In this document: in pieces, positions 21,090 to 33,400 of the stretch
How the letters are laid out: the number at the start of each line of letters is the position of its first letter
Position numbering within the stretch: the stretch's first letter is position 1
From: Iris pallida
Taxonomy: Eukaryota > Streptophyta > Magnoliopsida > Asparagales > Iridaceae
Length of the DNA: 64,000 nt
Assembly (NCBI GenBank): GCA_029216955.1
Contig: JANAVB010009599.1
Location: 2,993,240-3,057,239 of the forward strand
Direction: 5' to 3'
Notes under the pieces: generated by a model
Seen by the model: the letters and a program-made list of their open reading frames with translations, nothing else
Told to the model about the DNA's origin: nothing
The model's database searches: none
Made by a program: the position numbers and the translations under genes

Positions 21090-23220
21090 ATGGTACTCCT
21101 AGTCTTTTTCGTCGCGCCGGCACTCGTCTCCCTACTGGTGGTATGTATATTTTAGTTTAGTTTTTTATATCCATTTACACTTTTATATTGCTAATTATGT
21201 TTATGTGTTCTATTTACAGGTCATGATGGCTGGCCGTGGTCGTGGTGTCAGTGGTGGTCGTGGTGGTGGTGGTGGTGGGGCGGGTCGTGGTCGTGGTCGT
21301 AGTGGTGCTGGTAGTCGTGGTCGCATTCAAAGTTCCCGGGATGTGACACCATCGAGCGAGCTCGACCCGGAGAGTACCCCGGGCACAGACGCATCCCGCC
21401 CTCGATCGACCACTTCATCGAGGCATGAGTCCGGATCTGCTAGCGGATCCGTTCCGCTATCGGAACCACCAGCAGCGGATCCACCAGGGGATGCTCCAGT
21501 TACTGCACAGTGGGCTCCGAAGTACCCCCATACTCGGTTCCATCCGGTTACTGGGGAGTACATACGCGGACCCGCGGATCCTCCGACGGCACCAGAAAGG
21601 CCGAGAGGCGAGTTCCGACGAGAGCTATGGCCCGTGGGGACCTCGTAAGTAAATTTAAGATAATTTATAAAATTTCTTTCCTTTATTCAAGTTAATAATC
21701 CAGTCGTTTCTTCTTTTTAGGTTTTTTCCGTTTAATGTTGGCAGGGCTCTTGGAGAAATTATCAGGGCTAACTTCCACGGTCCCTACCTCAACTTTTCGT
21801 CGGTGCCCCCAAACGTGCAGTACGTCTGGCTCGACAAGTTGAGGGTATATATCTATATCTTCTAGTTAATTATTAGTTACTCTTTAATCAACCATTTTTT
21901 CAATTACGTAATAATTGAATTTCTATGTTAGACAACGTACTGGTGGCCCCCCCATCGCGAAGACGCGATCCGCAGGACCTACAGAAGCGCTGCCTCGAAG
22001 AAGATACGGGATATGATTCATGACCTAAAAATAGGGCATACGAGGCCGAATTGGATTCGGCAGGAGTATTATGAGGACCTATTAGGTATGATGGATACCC
22101 AAGCGTACAAGAAGAAATCGGAGAAGGCCAAGGTGAACCGACAGGCCGCGGGCCTTCATACGGGGGGATCAAGGTCCCACGCAGCGACACTTACAGATCT
22201 GGTGAGCAATCGTAAATTTATTTCACTATCGAATTAGGTATTATTAATTAAAGGAGTTAATTAGTTTCTATGGAAATTTCGTATGCAGGCCCAACGGGCG
22301 GTGAAGGAGGAAAGGGTACCAGAATCGGTCACCATGCACGACGTGTTCTGGCATACGCACAAAAGACGGAAGGACGGGAGCTTCGTTGACGAGAGGGCCA
22401 AGGAGACTGATGTAAGTACTTATGTTTATGAGATTAACGTTAGAATTAAAAGTATTCGGACTATAACTTAGGTAAACTTACGATTCACACTTAACTTAGT
22501 GAAACATAGGATTTAGATTACAACTTAAGTAAATCTTATAATATAAACACATTCATTTGATAGGCTGTGTATCGTGAGGCCCTTAGTCGGGCTCAGTTAG
22601 CTGACACCGAGGATGTCGGTGAAACGACGCCCGCCCGGACGCCCTCTTCTTTGGCCGCTCGGAACGACTTGTTCGTAGATACCGTCGGCAGCTTTAAGAA
22701 AGGGTTCCTGTACGGAGTCGGCTCCCTAGGGCCGTTGCACATGGCGAGGCAGAGATTTCCATCGACACCGCCTCCTCCCGTGGCCCCGGCAGACGATGAT
22801 GTTAGGTCGCAGCTTATGCAGCTGCATGAGGCAATATCGTCCTTGCGGGAGCAGTTTGCCACGTACTTTCTGCCTCCGTCTGCTGCTGCCGCTCCGTCTA
22901 CTGTTGCCGCTACGTCTGCTGATGGTGTTCGTCCGTCTTCTACTGATCCGTCGACTGCTGGTGTTCGTCCGTCTTCTACTGGTCCGTCGACTGCTGGTGT
23001 CGGTCCGTCTTCCGTGGGTTATCTTTCTTTCAACCCTGATGCCCCTGTGGTACCGTATACGACTGTGACGTCACTCCTGGATCTCATGTCCTCAGAGCAG
23101 CTACGCCGACTTCCGAGCAGTGTCTACGACGGCTTAACTTCGTACCTTGTGGAGGAGTATATTCGTCGGTCGAATCTGGGATTACCACCACCGGACAATC
23201 AACCTCCTCCTTCTTCTTAA
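21090..23220 (+). CDS. CACTA-1 second gene, Transposase_24-type protein, apparently intact
   Basis: Six exons: 21,090-21,140; 21,220-21,644; 21,721-21,844; 21,932-22,201; 22,289-22,411; 22,564-23,220. All junctions are GT-AG, phases agree, and the join is open for 549 codons to TAA. N-terminus: a Gly/Arg-rich (GRGRG) basic region and a Ser/Pro-rich linker. Middle: the plant Transposase_24-like domain (TYWWPPHREDAIRRTYRSAA, KIRDM, PNWIRQEYYEDLL, KSEKAKVNRQ, HTGGSRSHAATLTDL, VFWHTHKRRKDGSFVDERA). C-terminus: Pro/Ser-rich with VRPSS repeats. This is the position of the second, DNA-binding gene of CACTA elements, so a TNPA-like role is inferred. The first short exon is less certain; a start at 21,223 is possible. 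Confidence 0.85.
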
Positions 23221-23535
23221 AATTTTGTATTAAGAAAATTTGGATTATTTGTGACAACTTTGGATTAATTGTGCTATAATCGGATTATAGCACCGGATAT
23301 TATGTTACTATTCAGGATTTTCTATTAATTTGGTTTGGTCTGTTATTCTTGGAAAATTGGTGTGCATTAAATTCGTATGTGCATATTTGGTCTATGTAAT
23401 TCTTGGATAATTGGTGTGCATTATATATTTGGTCTGTGTGATTGTTGGATAATTGGTGTGCATTATATATTGGTTTGGTTTATGCATATATTTATGAACA
23501 GGGAAAGTGCTGCAATTTTTTTTCCCAAAAAACTC
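23221..23535. other. AT-rich 3' flank of the CACTA-1 second gene
   Basis: It holds short imperfect repeats of TTGGATAATTGGTGTGCATTA (in pieces) and AT-rich DNA. No ORF of interest. It probably contains the 3' untranslated region. Confidence 0.5.
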
Positions 23536-24312
23536 AGTTAGCGACGGACTATTGATCGTTTCGCGACGGATATTTCCAGTTGCCGACGGATTTTCGACGG
23601 ATAACCCGTCGCTATTTGGAGATTTTAAACTGTTTCCAGGTAGCGACGGATGATCGACGGAATATCCGTCGGCGTCCTGGTGGTATATACTTCGACGGAC
23701 TAGCGACGGCCTATCCGTCGCCACGGTGACGGATCATCAGCCACTAATCCGTCGCTCTCTCTAGCGACTGCGTAGCGACGGACAATCCGTCGAAAAGGTT
23801 CTGGAAATGCTTGACATTTTCAGAACCATGGCGACGGATAATCAGCCACTAATCAATCGCTTTGTCGACGGGCTAGCGACGGATTAGTGACTACATTTCC
23901 GTCGCCATGGTGCTGGAAATGCCAAGCATTTCCAGAACCTGATCGACGGATATTCCGTCAGTAAACCGTCGCTCATCCGTCGTTTGTTACCGACGACTAC
24001 CGACGGATTAGGGACGGAGCGATACGCTCTGATACGCTATTACGACGGGTTACCGACAGAATTTTACGTCGCTATTGTCTACACAGTTCAGTACTTAATA
24101 CTTGAAATGGACGATAGTCCGTCGGAAACGCGTCGCTAAAGCTTCGTATTGTGAAGTCGAAAAGCCGTCGCTTCACGACTACGTAGCGACGGACCATTAT
24201 TAGCGACGAGCTGATTGTCGACGGATTTTTTTGGCCAAAACCCGTCAGTGATCGGTCGCTAATTGTAATTACCGTCGGATTGGCGACGGATAGGGCCGTC
24301 GCTAAATCGATA
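23536..24312. repeat. 3' subterminal GCGACGG array of CACTA-1
   Basis: A dense array of GCGACGGA/TCCGTCGC units in both directions over almost 800 bp, more than twice as long as the 5' array. Its last 275 bp are the source or partner of the block at 16,691-16,975. Confidence 0.85.
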
Positions 24313-24328
24313 AATTTTGGTAGTGTTA

Positions 24329-25369
24329 GCGGTGTCTTGAGGAGAGTCATTTTCTTCTTCGGAATCACTTGCTTCGCTTTCGTGCCAAATACTAGTATTA
24401 GCATACTTTCTTGAAGAAGGCTTCTTGTAGGGATTCTCATATCTGTTGCCTTTCTTTACGAAGGGACAGTCTTTTCGAACGTGTCCAGTCTTCTTGCAGC
24501 CGTAGCACGTTGGTTCTTCCTCGTCATCTTCTTGTTGTTCCTTCTTTCTTCGATTGAAACGAAGGAACTTCTTGAAGTTGAGGACTAGAAGAGCATGATC
24601 ATCACCTTCAGAATTGTCATCGTCAGTCTCTTCAGGATCAGCCCTTCGACGATGAGATTTTAGGGCAATCTCTTTTGCCTTTGGAGCAGGTTCGTCGAAA
24701 TCTTTGAGGTCGAGCTCGTGGGTCATCAGCTTTCCCATTAAAGTTTCCATAGACATTGTGGTAAGATCATTGCCTTCTATGATAGCTGTTACCTTAGGGT
24801 TCCAAATCTTTGGTAGTCCCCTAAGTAACTTGTGGATCTTCTCATGATTTGTATATTATTTGCCAAGAGATGACAGAGGGTTGATGACGTCAAGGAACCT
24901 TGTAAACATTTGGGTGATCGTCTCATTAGGCTTCATTTTGAACGCCTCATATTCTTGAGTAAGACGACTAATTTTGGATTCCTTGACTTGAGTGGTTCCT
25001 TCATGCGTCACTTCTAGAAGCTTCCATATTTCGTGTGAGGTGGTGCATGTCGAGACTCTGTTAAATTTATTCCTGACTATTATACAGAAAAGAGCATTAA
25101 TAGCTCTAGCATCTATATAGACTCGCCTGTTTCTTTTCCTCGTCAGAATATTTGTCGTTGGGTTTCTCGATGAGATCTCCATCGACAACTATTCTTGCAG
25201 GCTTTTTGTAACCATCAGTGACAATGGTCCACAGGTCGAAGTCTAGAGACTTGAGATAGAAACTCATCCTAGTTTTCCAATAGGTGTAGTTGGTTCCATC
25301 AAATAGGGGTGGCCTATGAGTGGACTGTCCTTCACCATGGTTGGAAAACATAGGTTGTGTGGTTGCCAT
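24329..25369 (-). pseudogene. Copia gag N-terminal part with first zinc knuckle
   Basis: The start MATTQPMFSNHG at 25,369 is about 40 bp inside the primer site. A UBN2-type gag domain (TYWKTRMSFYL, then TTSHEIWKLLEVTHEGTTQVKE, then FKMKPNETITQMFTRF) is followed by the knuckle CYGCKKTGHVRKDC near 24,470-24,510 and an acidic stretch. There is a frameshift near 25,130 and a TAA at 24,856 where coding clearly continues. It is cut at 24,328 by CACTA-1 and resumes at 15,317. Confidence 0.87.
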
Positions 25370-25409
25370 AGATCAGCTCTAGGATGTTAGTCCTTGTAAA
25401 GAGAACAAA

Positions 25410-25421
25410 GCTCTGATACAA
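25410..25421 (-). other. Primer-binding site of the SIRE-like copia
   Basis: On the plus strand GCTCTGATACAA, one base different from the complement of the common initiator-Met primer site TGGTATCAGAGC. It lies two bases inside the LTR. Confidence 0.85.
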
Positions 25422-25423
25422 AT

Positions 25424-26334
25424 TGAAGAACAGGTAGGCAACTCTAGAGGGGGGTGAATAGAGTTTATGACAATAATAGCCAAATAAAAATTAAACTCTT
25501 TTTACCAATAGTAAATAATCAGAGTAAATGCGAAAATATAAAGATCAAGAGAGCATACGCAAACACAGTCGATTTTAACCTGGTTTCCCTCATGGAGGAC
25601 TAGTCCAGGCCTGAGAACTCTAGATCAGGATTAAATCCACTATTTATGAAATAGTAGTTACACCCCGTGCCTTTTCTTCAGAAGAGCACGTCAACTTCTT
25701 ACAAAGATCGCTGTGGCGATGCTTGGAATTTTCCAAGCGACTTTCTTGACTCTTGCACAAACTCCTAACTGAATAGCACTGAGCACTTTGAGGCTTAGGA
25801 AGCTTGTGGCTAGTAGATGAGAAGGTTAAGGCTTGTATGAGGCTTATAGAGAAGAGAAGAGAAGATTGGATGATTGAAAATGAGAGAATTTAAGGCATAT
25901 TTATACTAGTTGGGATAGGAAGAATTCGGCCAGAATTCTGTGTTAAGAATTCAAATTTTTGGCCGTTGGACAACTAGCATACAACAAACCTTAAAAATTA
26001 GGGTCCTGTAATTTAGGGGACAGAGTTCGGCCCGAACTCTGTCTCCAGAAGACAAAATTGCTTAAATGGGCTTTAGTGGGCTAGTTTGGTTTGGTAGAGC
26101 TTTTGGTTTGTGTATGGAGATAAGGTATAGGCCCAAATCACTCAGTGCTACTCAGTTTGCATTTAGCTAGACTCAGTAAATGTAAAAATACAGACTCAAA
26201 AACTTAGTACGCTGCAGAAGATAGCCGACGTCCGTCTTGTACTGCGTTCTGTCTTGATGTGTCATATTGAATTATGACAAGTATCATATTGTTAATTTTA
26301 TCAATATTTGGTTGACTGTAATTTTGGGTCAACA
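25424..26334 (-). repeat. 5' LTR of the SIRE-like copia
   Basis: On the minus strand it starts TGTTGACCCAAAATTACAG and ends TTCA next to the primer site; 911 bp. A minus-strand TATA box TATAAATA lies at 25,898-25,905, and the U5 contains the GGGGGGTGAATAG-type segment (25,449-25,461 on plus) that recurs in the LTR at 57,856. The expected 5-bp duplication would be TTAAA at 26,335-26,339; the partner is not in the window. Confidence 0.82.
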
Positions 26335-26339
26335 TTAAA

Positions 26340-27195
26340 TATGCAATTCAGACTTATGATATAAGGATGATATCTAAAGTGGGAAAAAGAAAAAGAATTG
26401 AATAATTTATCAAGGTTAGAGCATTAATTCTTGGAAGGTCTAACTTACCAAGTGAATAGTCTATCCACATTGGATCATATCATCATATCAAAATGCAATA
26501 GTGTATCTATGGGGATCTGTCAAGCTATTTAAATTTAATAACTCCTTACCTAATTTACATGGCCTATATAACAACCTTAACTACCCAACGTTCAATTTGA
26601 ATAAGGGACTCCTAGTCCTAGTCATTTTCTTAAATCAATTCAATCCTAATTGTAAATAAGCACTTCCTAGTCGCAGGCTCGTAATAGTACGACTAACTTA
26701 AGTACTATCACGAGTTCGCACAATTTTGCAAAATCTGACCTGCATGGGCCACCATAAAAACTTGTCACGACCCGCATCCGCTTTTTGGGATACGAGTGTG
26801 TGTCCAAGCCAGCCTACGTCGTAGTGACGGCAGTAGAACTCTGTCCAGGCCACAATAAAACAAAATGCTCAAAAATAATCTTTATTAGTCATTCATATTG
26901 CTAAAAATTTATGAGATTTATATTCAAAAAAAGTACAATGTTCTTACAAGTATTGAAAAATGACTACAACTCATCTATCTAGCTAAGCTCTAGGTTTTGG
27001 CCTGCAAGTACACCTTTGTCTCCCCTTGGCTAAGAGTAGTCATGATTAACCTGAAAAATATTAGTTTCCAGTCAGGAATGGAATGAGTACAATTTATTGA
27101 GTGCAGTTTCAATATACGATAACGACTATAAACCAGAGGTTAGCAATAAATTACATGATAAAATAATCAGGATAATGGTAACAAGAGACATGAGA
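26340..27195. other. Unclassified DNA between copia LTR and CACTA-2, possible gypsy LTR start at 26,763
   Basis: No coding potential. At 26,763 TGTCACGACCCGC resembles the start of many gypsy LTRs, so 26,763-27,195 may be an LTR interrupted by CACTA-2. I cannot find its other end with confidence beyond 37,444. Confidence 0.3.
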
Positions 27196-27198
27196 ATG
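27196..27198. other. Target-site duplication ATG of CACTA-2 (left)
   Basis: ATG precedes the terminus at 27,199 and recurs at 37,442-37,444. Confidence 0.9.
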
Positions 27199-27214
27199 CA
27201 CTACAAAAATTCAT

Positions 27215-28055
27215 CGATTTAGCGACGGCTATATCCGTCAAAAATCCGTCGCTAAATGTAATTATCGACGGATCATCGACGGATATTGGTTAAAAAAGGT
27301 CGTCAGGAAAAGCCTCGTCGCTAACTACAATCCGTCGGTAAGTAGTCGCCCAGCGACGAATTAGCGACGGACTGCCGTCAACCATACTCGTGCAGTTTAC
27401 GATGACTCATCGACGGATTACCGTCAAATCATGTATCAAAAGAAGTAATGACGTATCACTTACCAAGGGACATATCTGCCGCTATTTGGCCGATAAATGC
27501 GTATTAGAGAGTTTCTGATATGCAAAATCCGTCGCCAATCAGTCGCGAATGGTCTCTAAGTTTTGACGGAGTCGCGACGGAATACCAACGGAATATCCGT
27601 CGACCCGGTTCTTTGAATTATTTATATTTTCAGAACATTGGCGACGGATAATCCGTTGTTACTCCATCGTGCATCGTCGCTAGACCGTCGCCAATCGGTC
27701 GGCATTATAGCGACGTATTATCCGTCGCCACTGTTTTATCGACTACTAGCGATGGCATACCGAGTAATATCTGTCGGTCCTATCCTGTGAATCTTTCATA
27801 ATTCCAGAACCTTGGCGATGAATATTCCGTCGGCGTTTAGTCGCGCATCCGTCGCTAACAGGGAATCTCTAGCGATGGCATACCGACGTAATATCCGTCG
27901 GCCTTATCCTGTGAATCTTTCATAATTCCAGAACCTTGGCGACGGATATTCCGTCAACATTTAGTCGCACATCCGTCGCTAACTGGGAGTCTCCCAGTTA
28001 GCGACGGATAGTCCGTCGGAAATTGGTCGCCAGTCCATCGGTATCTGGGAAATTT
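27215..28055. repeat. 3' subterminal GCGACGG array of CACTA-2
   Basis: Dense direct and inverted GCGACGGA/TCCGTCGC units. It also contains a longer duplicated segment around ATCCTGTGAATCTTTCATAA near 27,780 and 27,907. Confidence 0.85.
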
Positions 28056-28059
28056 TTGA

Positions 28060-28320
28060 AAAAAACATAAAACTGGGCATTCCCAATATACACAATTCCA
28101 ATATACAAAACACACAAATAATCCCAAGCAATTCCATATACACAATTCCAATATACACAATTCCAATATACAAAACACACAAACAATTCCAACACACAAA
28201 TAAACACACAAAACACACAAATAATCCCAAGCATTCAAATTGTTCACACAAATATTCAATATTTAAACACAAATATTCAATATTCAATATTTACAAATAA
28301 AATAATCCCAAAAATACAAA
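28060..28320. repeat. Short tandem ACACAATTCCAATAT-type repeats
   Basis: Repeated AATTCCAATATACACAA and AACACACAAATAATCCCAAGC units. The Cys/Tyr/Phe-rich minus-strand ORFs here are products of the repeat. It lies just after the stop of the second gene. Confidence 0.75.
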
Positions 28321-28322
28321 CA

Positions 28323-30308
28323 TCAACGATGAGGGGTGCGATCGTCCGCTGGTGGTGGTACTCCCTGCTTCGCCCGTCTCATATACTCCTCCACCAAGTA
28401 CGGCGGCAATCCCTCCAAGACATGGCCTGGAAGTTGGTGCAGCTGCTCTAGCGTCATCATGTCAAGGAGGGCCGTCAAACTAGAAGGCGGTACGATAGGG
28501 GCAGTAGGGTCAAGAGAAAGATGCTCGACGGAAGAAGGACCGACATCACTAGAAGGACCGACAGCACCAGTAGAAGGACGCAGGTACGTGGACAACTGCG
28601 TTCGAATCTTCGACACCGTCTCGTTCAGATGCACAAGCTGGGACCTCACATCATCGTCTGTCGGGGCCGCGGGAGGAGGCGGGGGAGGTGGAAATCTCGG
28701 AGTCGCCAAGTGCAAATTAGCCAGGGAGCCGACTTCGTACACGCGTCCTTTCCTATAGCCGCCGACGGTATCTATGAATAAGTCGTCGTAGCGAGTGGTC
28801 GTAGAAGAGGGCATCCCGATGGGCGTCGTTTCGCCGACATCCTCGGAAGCAGATGGCTGAATCCGACTAAGGGCCTCATGATACGCAGCCTATCAAATGA
28901 AAAGTTTACCTAAATTATTGTCTGAATCCTAAGTTTACCTAAGTTATTGTCTGAATACTTATAATTCTAACATAAATCTCATAAACGTAAGTACTTACAT
29001 CCGTCGCCTTGGCCCTTTCGTCGACGAAGCTCCCGTCCTTTCGCCTCTTGTGGACATGCTGGAATACATCGTGCATGGTGACCGAGTCAGCAGGTTTTTT
29101 CTCTTTCAATGCCTGTTGGGTCTGTATACGAAATATTCGTAGAATTTAATTAATTAAGTATATTAATAGTACTGAATTAGATAGTGAATGAATTTGCGGT
29201 ATCTTACCAGATCTGCAAACGTCGCTGCGTGGGGCTTTGATCCCTCCGTATGTGGCCCGTCGGTTTGCTTTCACTTTTTCCGATTTTTCCTTGAAGGATG
29301 GAGCATCCATCTTCTCCAAGAGTTGCTCATAGTAGTCCTGTCGGATCCACTACTTCTTCGAATGCGCCGTTCGAAGGTCATAAACCGCATCCCGAATCTT
29401 CTTCCGGGTGGCACTTTTATAGGTCCTACGGATCGCCTCCTCGCGATGGAGGGGCCACCAGAAGGTCCTCTGACATACAAATTCAATTATCACGATATTA
29501 AAAAAAAAGTTGATTAAAGAGTAATTAATAATTAATCAAAATATATATATATATACCCTCATCTAATATATATATATATATATATACCCTTATCACGATA
29601 TTAAAAAATATATATATATATATATATATACCCTTATCTCGTCGAACCAGCGGTATTGCAAGTCTAGGGGCACCTCAAAAAAATTGAGGTAGGGGCCATG
29701 GTAATTAGCCCGGATAATCTGCCCTAGAAGCCTGGTAGCATCCCACGAAAAAAATCTACAAAGAAGTAACGACTGGATTATTAACTTGAATAAATGAAAC
29801 AAATTTATTAAATTAACTTAAATTTACTTACGCTTCACCCGTGGGCCATAGCTCTCGTCGAAGCTCGCCCATCGGCCTCTCTGGGGGCGTCGGAGGATCC
29901 GCGACTCCGCATATGTACTCGCCAGTCACCGGATGTAACTGAATGTGGGTGGGGGTACTCCGGGGCCCACTGTCGCTCAACCGCTGGTGGATCCGCTGGC
30001 AGAACGGATCCGCTAGCAGATATAGACCCCATCGACGAATATGTCGATAGCCCCTAGGTAGATCGACGGCGGGATGAGTCTGTGCCTGGGTTACTCTCCG
30101 GGTTGGGCTCGCTAGATGGGGACACCGCCCGAGAAGGCTGAATGCGACCACGACCACCACCACGAGCACGACGACGACGACCACCACCACCACCACCACG
30201 GCCAGTACCACCGGTACCACCACAGCCCGCACCACCACGACGACGAGTGCTAGCCATCAGCATGGCGACAAGTGACGCCGCGAATACAAGAACAACTATG
30301 AGTGCCAT
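28323..30308 (-). pseudogene. CACTA-2 second gene (Transposase_24-type), decayed
   Basis: The exons match CACTA-1: about 29,832-30,308 (exons 1 and 2 fused, no intron); 29,632-29,755; 29,208-29,469; 28,999-29,121; 28,323-28,889. Exons of 124 and 123 bp are the same length as in CACTA-1. It is broken by a frameshift near 30,055 in the Ser/Pro-rich region, an in-frame TAG near 29,353, and an 8-bp length loss in the domain exon (262 instead of 270 bp). The Gly/Arg-rich N-terminus and the C-terminal helix after LTALLDMMTLEQL are conserved. The intron at 29,500-29,630 has expanded with TA runs. Confidence 0.85.
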
Positions 30309-30428
30309 CTGCAACAAAAATATACAGAAGTTTAAACTGAATTCATATAAGTTAGTTATAAGTACTTTTATGAGGTCAAACTAAAATTATGTAATTGAAA
30401 GTATTTTTAATATATACTGATATTTAAT

Positions 30429-33400
30429 CTAATCATCGTCATCATCTTCATCCTCGTCCTCAGCCTCGTCCTCATCCTCATCCTCATCCTCATCATCGAC
30501 TTCATCTTTATCCTCATCCTCATCAAGTTCTTCTTCTTCTTCTTCTTCTTCTTCTTCTTCTTCATTCCGATCCTCAATAGTTGGGACAAGACGTCTTTTT
30601 CTTTCCTGGTTGACATCTAAGTCTTGTGTATCAACCTCTTCCTTCCTTCTATTTTCCTCAATAATATTTTCAACATCCATGGTATCCGAATGTTCTACCA
30701 AGTATTGGGACTTTTCGATCTGGTGCTCTTGGTATGCTGAGTCTCCAACGTTGAATGTATATCTAGATTTAATCTTGCATACTATCCATCTGTCAAATCA
30801 ATCTCTATGACGCCTTGGGTAGCTTGTATAGTAGACTTGAACAGCCTGACTCGCTATCGCAAACGTGTCGACCCTCTATACTTCCTGCAATGATTTATAT
30901 CGACGAATCCAAATTGTTTATCGATTCTCCAACCGATATTTGGTGTCGTATCGAACCACTAACATTTGAACATCACAATATACATATCATATAGGGTACT
31001 ATATTGTAAATCTATAATATCCCGAAGCACTCCATAATAGTCAACGTCCGGCTCATCGTCATAGATGGTGCCCCTTATGCAAACATCAGAATCTTTGGTA
31101 CTGAAGCCGTCATTGAAAAATTTGCCATTTATAGTATTCTGAGTTGCCTTAAACTTGAAGCCATTAACGACATATCCTGGCCAAGTCTTTGTATGCTTCT
31201 TCGGTCCCAATGCCAAATAACGAATACTATCATTTATGAGTGTTGTTTCAGGCAATAAAACCTGTAAACAAATATTGATAATTTAAATATTTTAGATGCA
31301 TATATTTTAATGGTAGCCACATAAATTATTATCTCAGTTACTTATGTATTTGTGAAACCAGGACGGAAAGGTATAATCAACCTCTCTTTGAAGTCCTTCA
31401 TCGGTAATATCGGGTGTCCTCATTTGGACTTCATCTCTAAATACACTGTTAGAGAGTAAGAATAAGTGTAGTCAGTTACTTCACCAAATTAGAGATTATA
31501 ACGAGTATAAGTGTAGTTACTTACTTCTCCAAATCTCTCACTTCTTGTATGTCACAATTTAATAAGATATATCGGTGAGCGGCATCATACTCATCGTCAG
31601 TCAACCACCGTTTCTTACTAGCCCCAATAGGCTTGCCCCTTACATTGAATATACCTCCATCCTCAATGTCCTCGTCATTCCTTTGAGGTCTATTTTGATT
31701 TGTCTTAACATGAGTATCGAAATAAATGGACAGAAGTTTGATACCTTCTCAATAAGATATGCTTCGCATATCGAAGCCTCTATATGAGCCTTGTTGCCAA
31801 CTTTCTTCTTTAAGTGGTGTAGGTATCTAGAGAGAGAAATTATCAGTGTAGTTAAAAATGAAATTCAACTTAAATTATATCAATTTTTATGTACCTCTCA
31901 AATGGGTACATCCATCGATAATGAACAGATGCACCGACACGGACTTCGTATGCTAGATGAATCGGTAGATGCTCCATGCTATCGAAAAAGCCCGGAGGAA
32001 ATATTTTCTCTAACTTGCAAATTATTAAGACAATCTTCTCCTCAAGTTCAACCATGTGTTGCACCGTCAACTTAGTTGAACAAATATCCCTAAAGAATGT
32101 AGATAGCTCGGCCAACGGAACCCATACAGAAGAAGGCAACAACTCTCTCAACGCAATGGGCAGTAATCTTTCCATAAATACGTGGTAATCGTGACTCTTT
32201 ATTCCCGTTAGCTTGCGTTCATTGAGATCAACGCATCTAGACAAATTTGACACATAGCCGTCGAGAAATCTTAAAGTAGATATCCACTTGCAGATTATTA
32301 ATCTATCTTTCTTGGTCAATGTGTATTGTGCTACCGGCTTAGTTAATTGTCCACCAGCTCCCCTTTGTATCAAGTTCAGATGAGGACACTTGCATATCCC
32401 GGCAATATCTTGTCTTGCTTTTGGATTGTAATTTGTCTTTTCTTTAATATCCATGACGGTATTGAAGACATTATCAAACACATTCTTTTCGATATGCATG
32501 ACATCAAGATTAAGCCTTATAAGATTATCTTTCTAATAAGGCAAGTCCCAGAAAATACTCTGTTTGGTCCAGTTATGGCTTTGTCCGAACCCTTCAACAC
32601 AATTGTTCGATGGATCTTCAATTACGGAGGGCAAGTCCTTTACATCATCCCAAATATCGTATCTCGACAATCTGGCAGGCGGATGAGAAAATTCTTGTTT
32701 TCCAGCTCCGAATGCGTCCTTGTTCTTTCTCCAAGATGACTCGCGGGCAGAAATTGACGGTGACAGTCAAAGAAAGAAGTTTTTCCTCCATGCTTAAGGC
32801 GAAACACCTTACTATTTTCCATGCATATCGGACAAGACATTCTGCCGTGAGTACTCCATCCCGACAGCATACCGTATGCTGGAAAATCATTTATTGTCCA
32901 CATCAGTGAAGTTCTCATCTGAAAGTTTTGTTTCCTGAAAATATCATAGGTCATGACGCCGATCTCCCACAGCTGTTTAAGCTCATACACCAACGGCTGT
33001 AAATATATATATATCGATGTTCTTCGTCAAATTTTTAGGACCCGGTATGATAGCTGTCAAGAACATATAAGGAGTCTTCATACACATCCATGGTGGCAGA
33101 TTATAAGGGGTAAAAATGACCGGCCAGCAGGAGTATTAAGATCATGACTGCCCGAAAGGGGCGAAGCCATCAGAACATAGCGCCAACCGTACATTTCTAG
33201 GCTCTGCAGCAAAATTTGGATGACACAAGTCAAAATGTTTCCACACCTCTCTGTCCGAAGGATGTGACAATTCTCCATCGTCCTTTGTGCATTCTTCGTT
33301 GTGCCATGTCATGTGTTCATCTATATTCAGAGACATATACATCCTCTACAAGTGCTTCGTGATCGACCAGTAATGCATATACTTGTAAGGAAGTCGTTTT

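Larger units (their letters stand above)
15321..24325 (+). mobile_element. CACTA-1, 9,005-bp En/Spm-type transposon with two genes
   Basis: The ends are CACTACCAAAATACAG on the left and the inverted CACTACCAAAATTTAT on the right (shared 12-bp terminal inverted repeat CACTACCAAAAT), with TTA duplicated on both sides. Both ends have dense GCGACGG arrays. Between them lie a CT tract, a GC-rich minisatellite, an internal copy of the 3' end, a tnp2-type transposase pseudogene and an apparently intact Transposase_24-type gene, both on the plus strand. It interrupts copia gag; removing 9,008 bp (element plus one TSD) makes the two gag parts agree in frame. Confidence 0.95.
13255..26339 (-). mobile_element. 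SIRE-like Ty1/copia element, split by CACTA-1 and cut by the Tat insertion
   Basis: Order on the minus strand: LTR 25,424-26,334, primer site, gag N-terminal part (25,369-24,329), then CACTA-1, then gag C-terminal part, protease and integrase (15,317 to about 13,325). RT, RNase H and the 3' LTR are not in the window; they should lie beyond the Tat element, left of position 1, if only insertion occurred. Two zinc knuckles, and LTR ends TGTTGACC and TTCA followed by a near-perfect initiator-Met primer site, support a copia element of SIRE/Maximus type. Confidence 0.8.

Noticed and set aside
23536..24312. Regularly spaced GCGACGG repeats resembling a CRISPR array
   Set aside because: Units are short, in both orientations and irregularly spaced, in a plant CACTA end; they are subterminal repeats.
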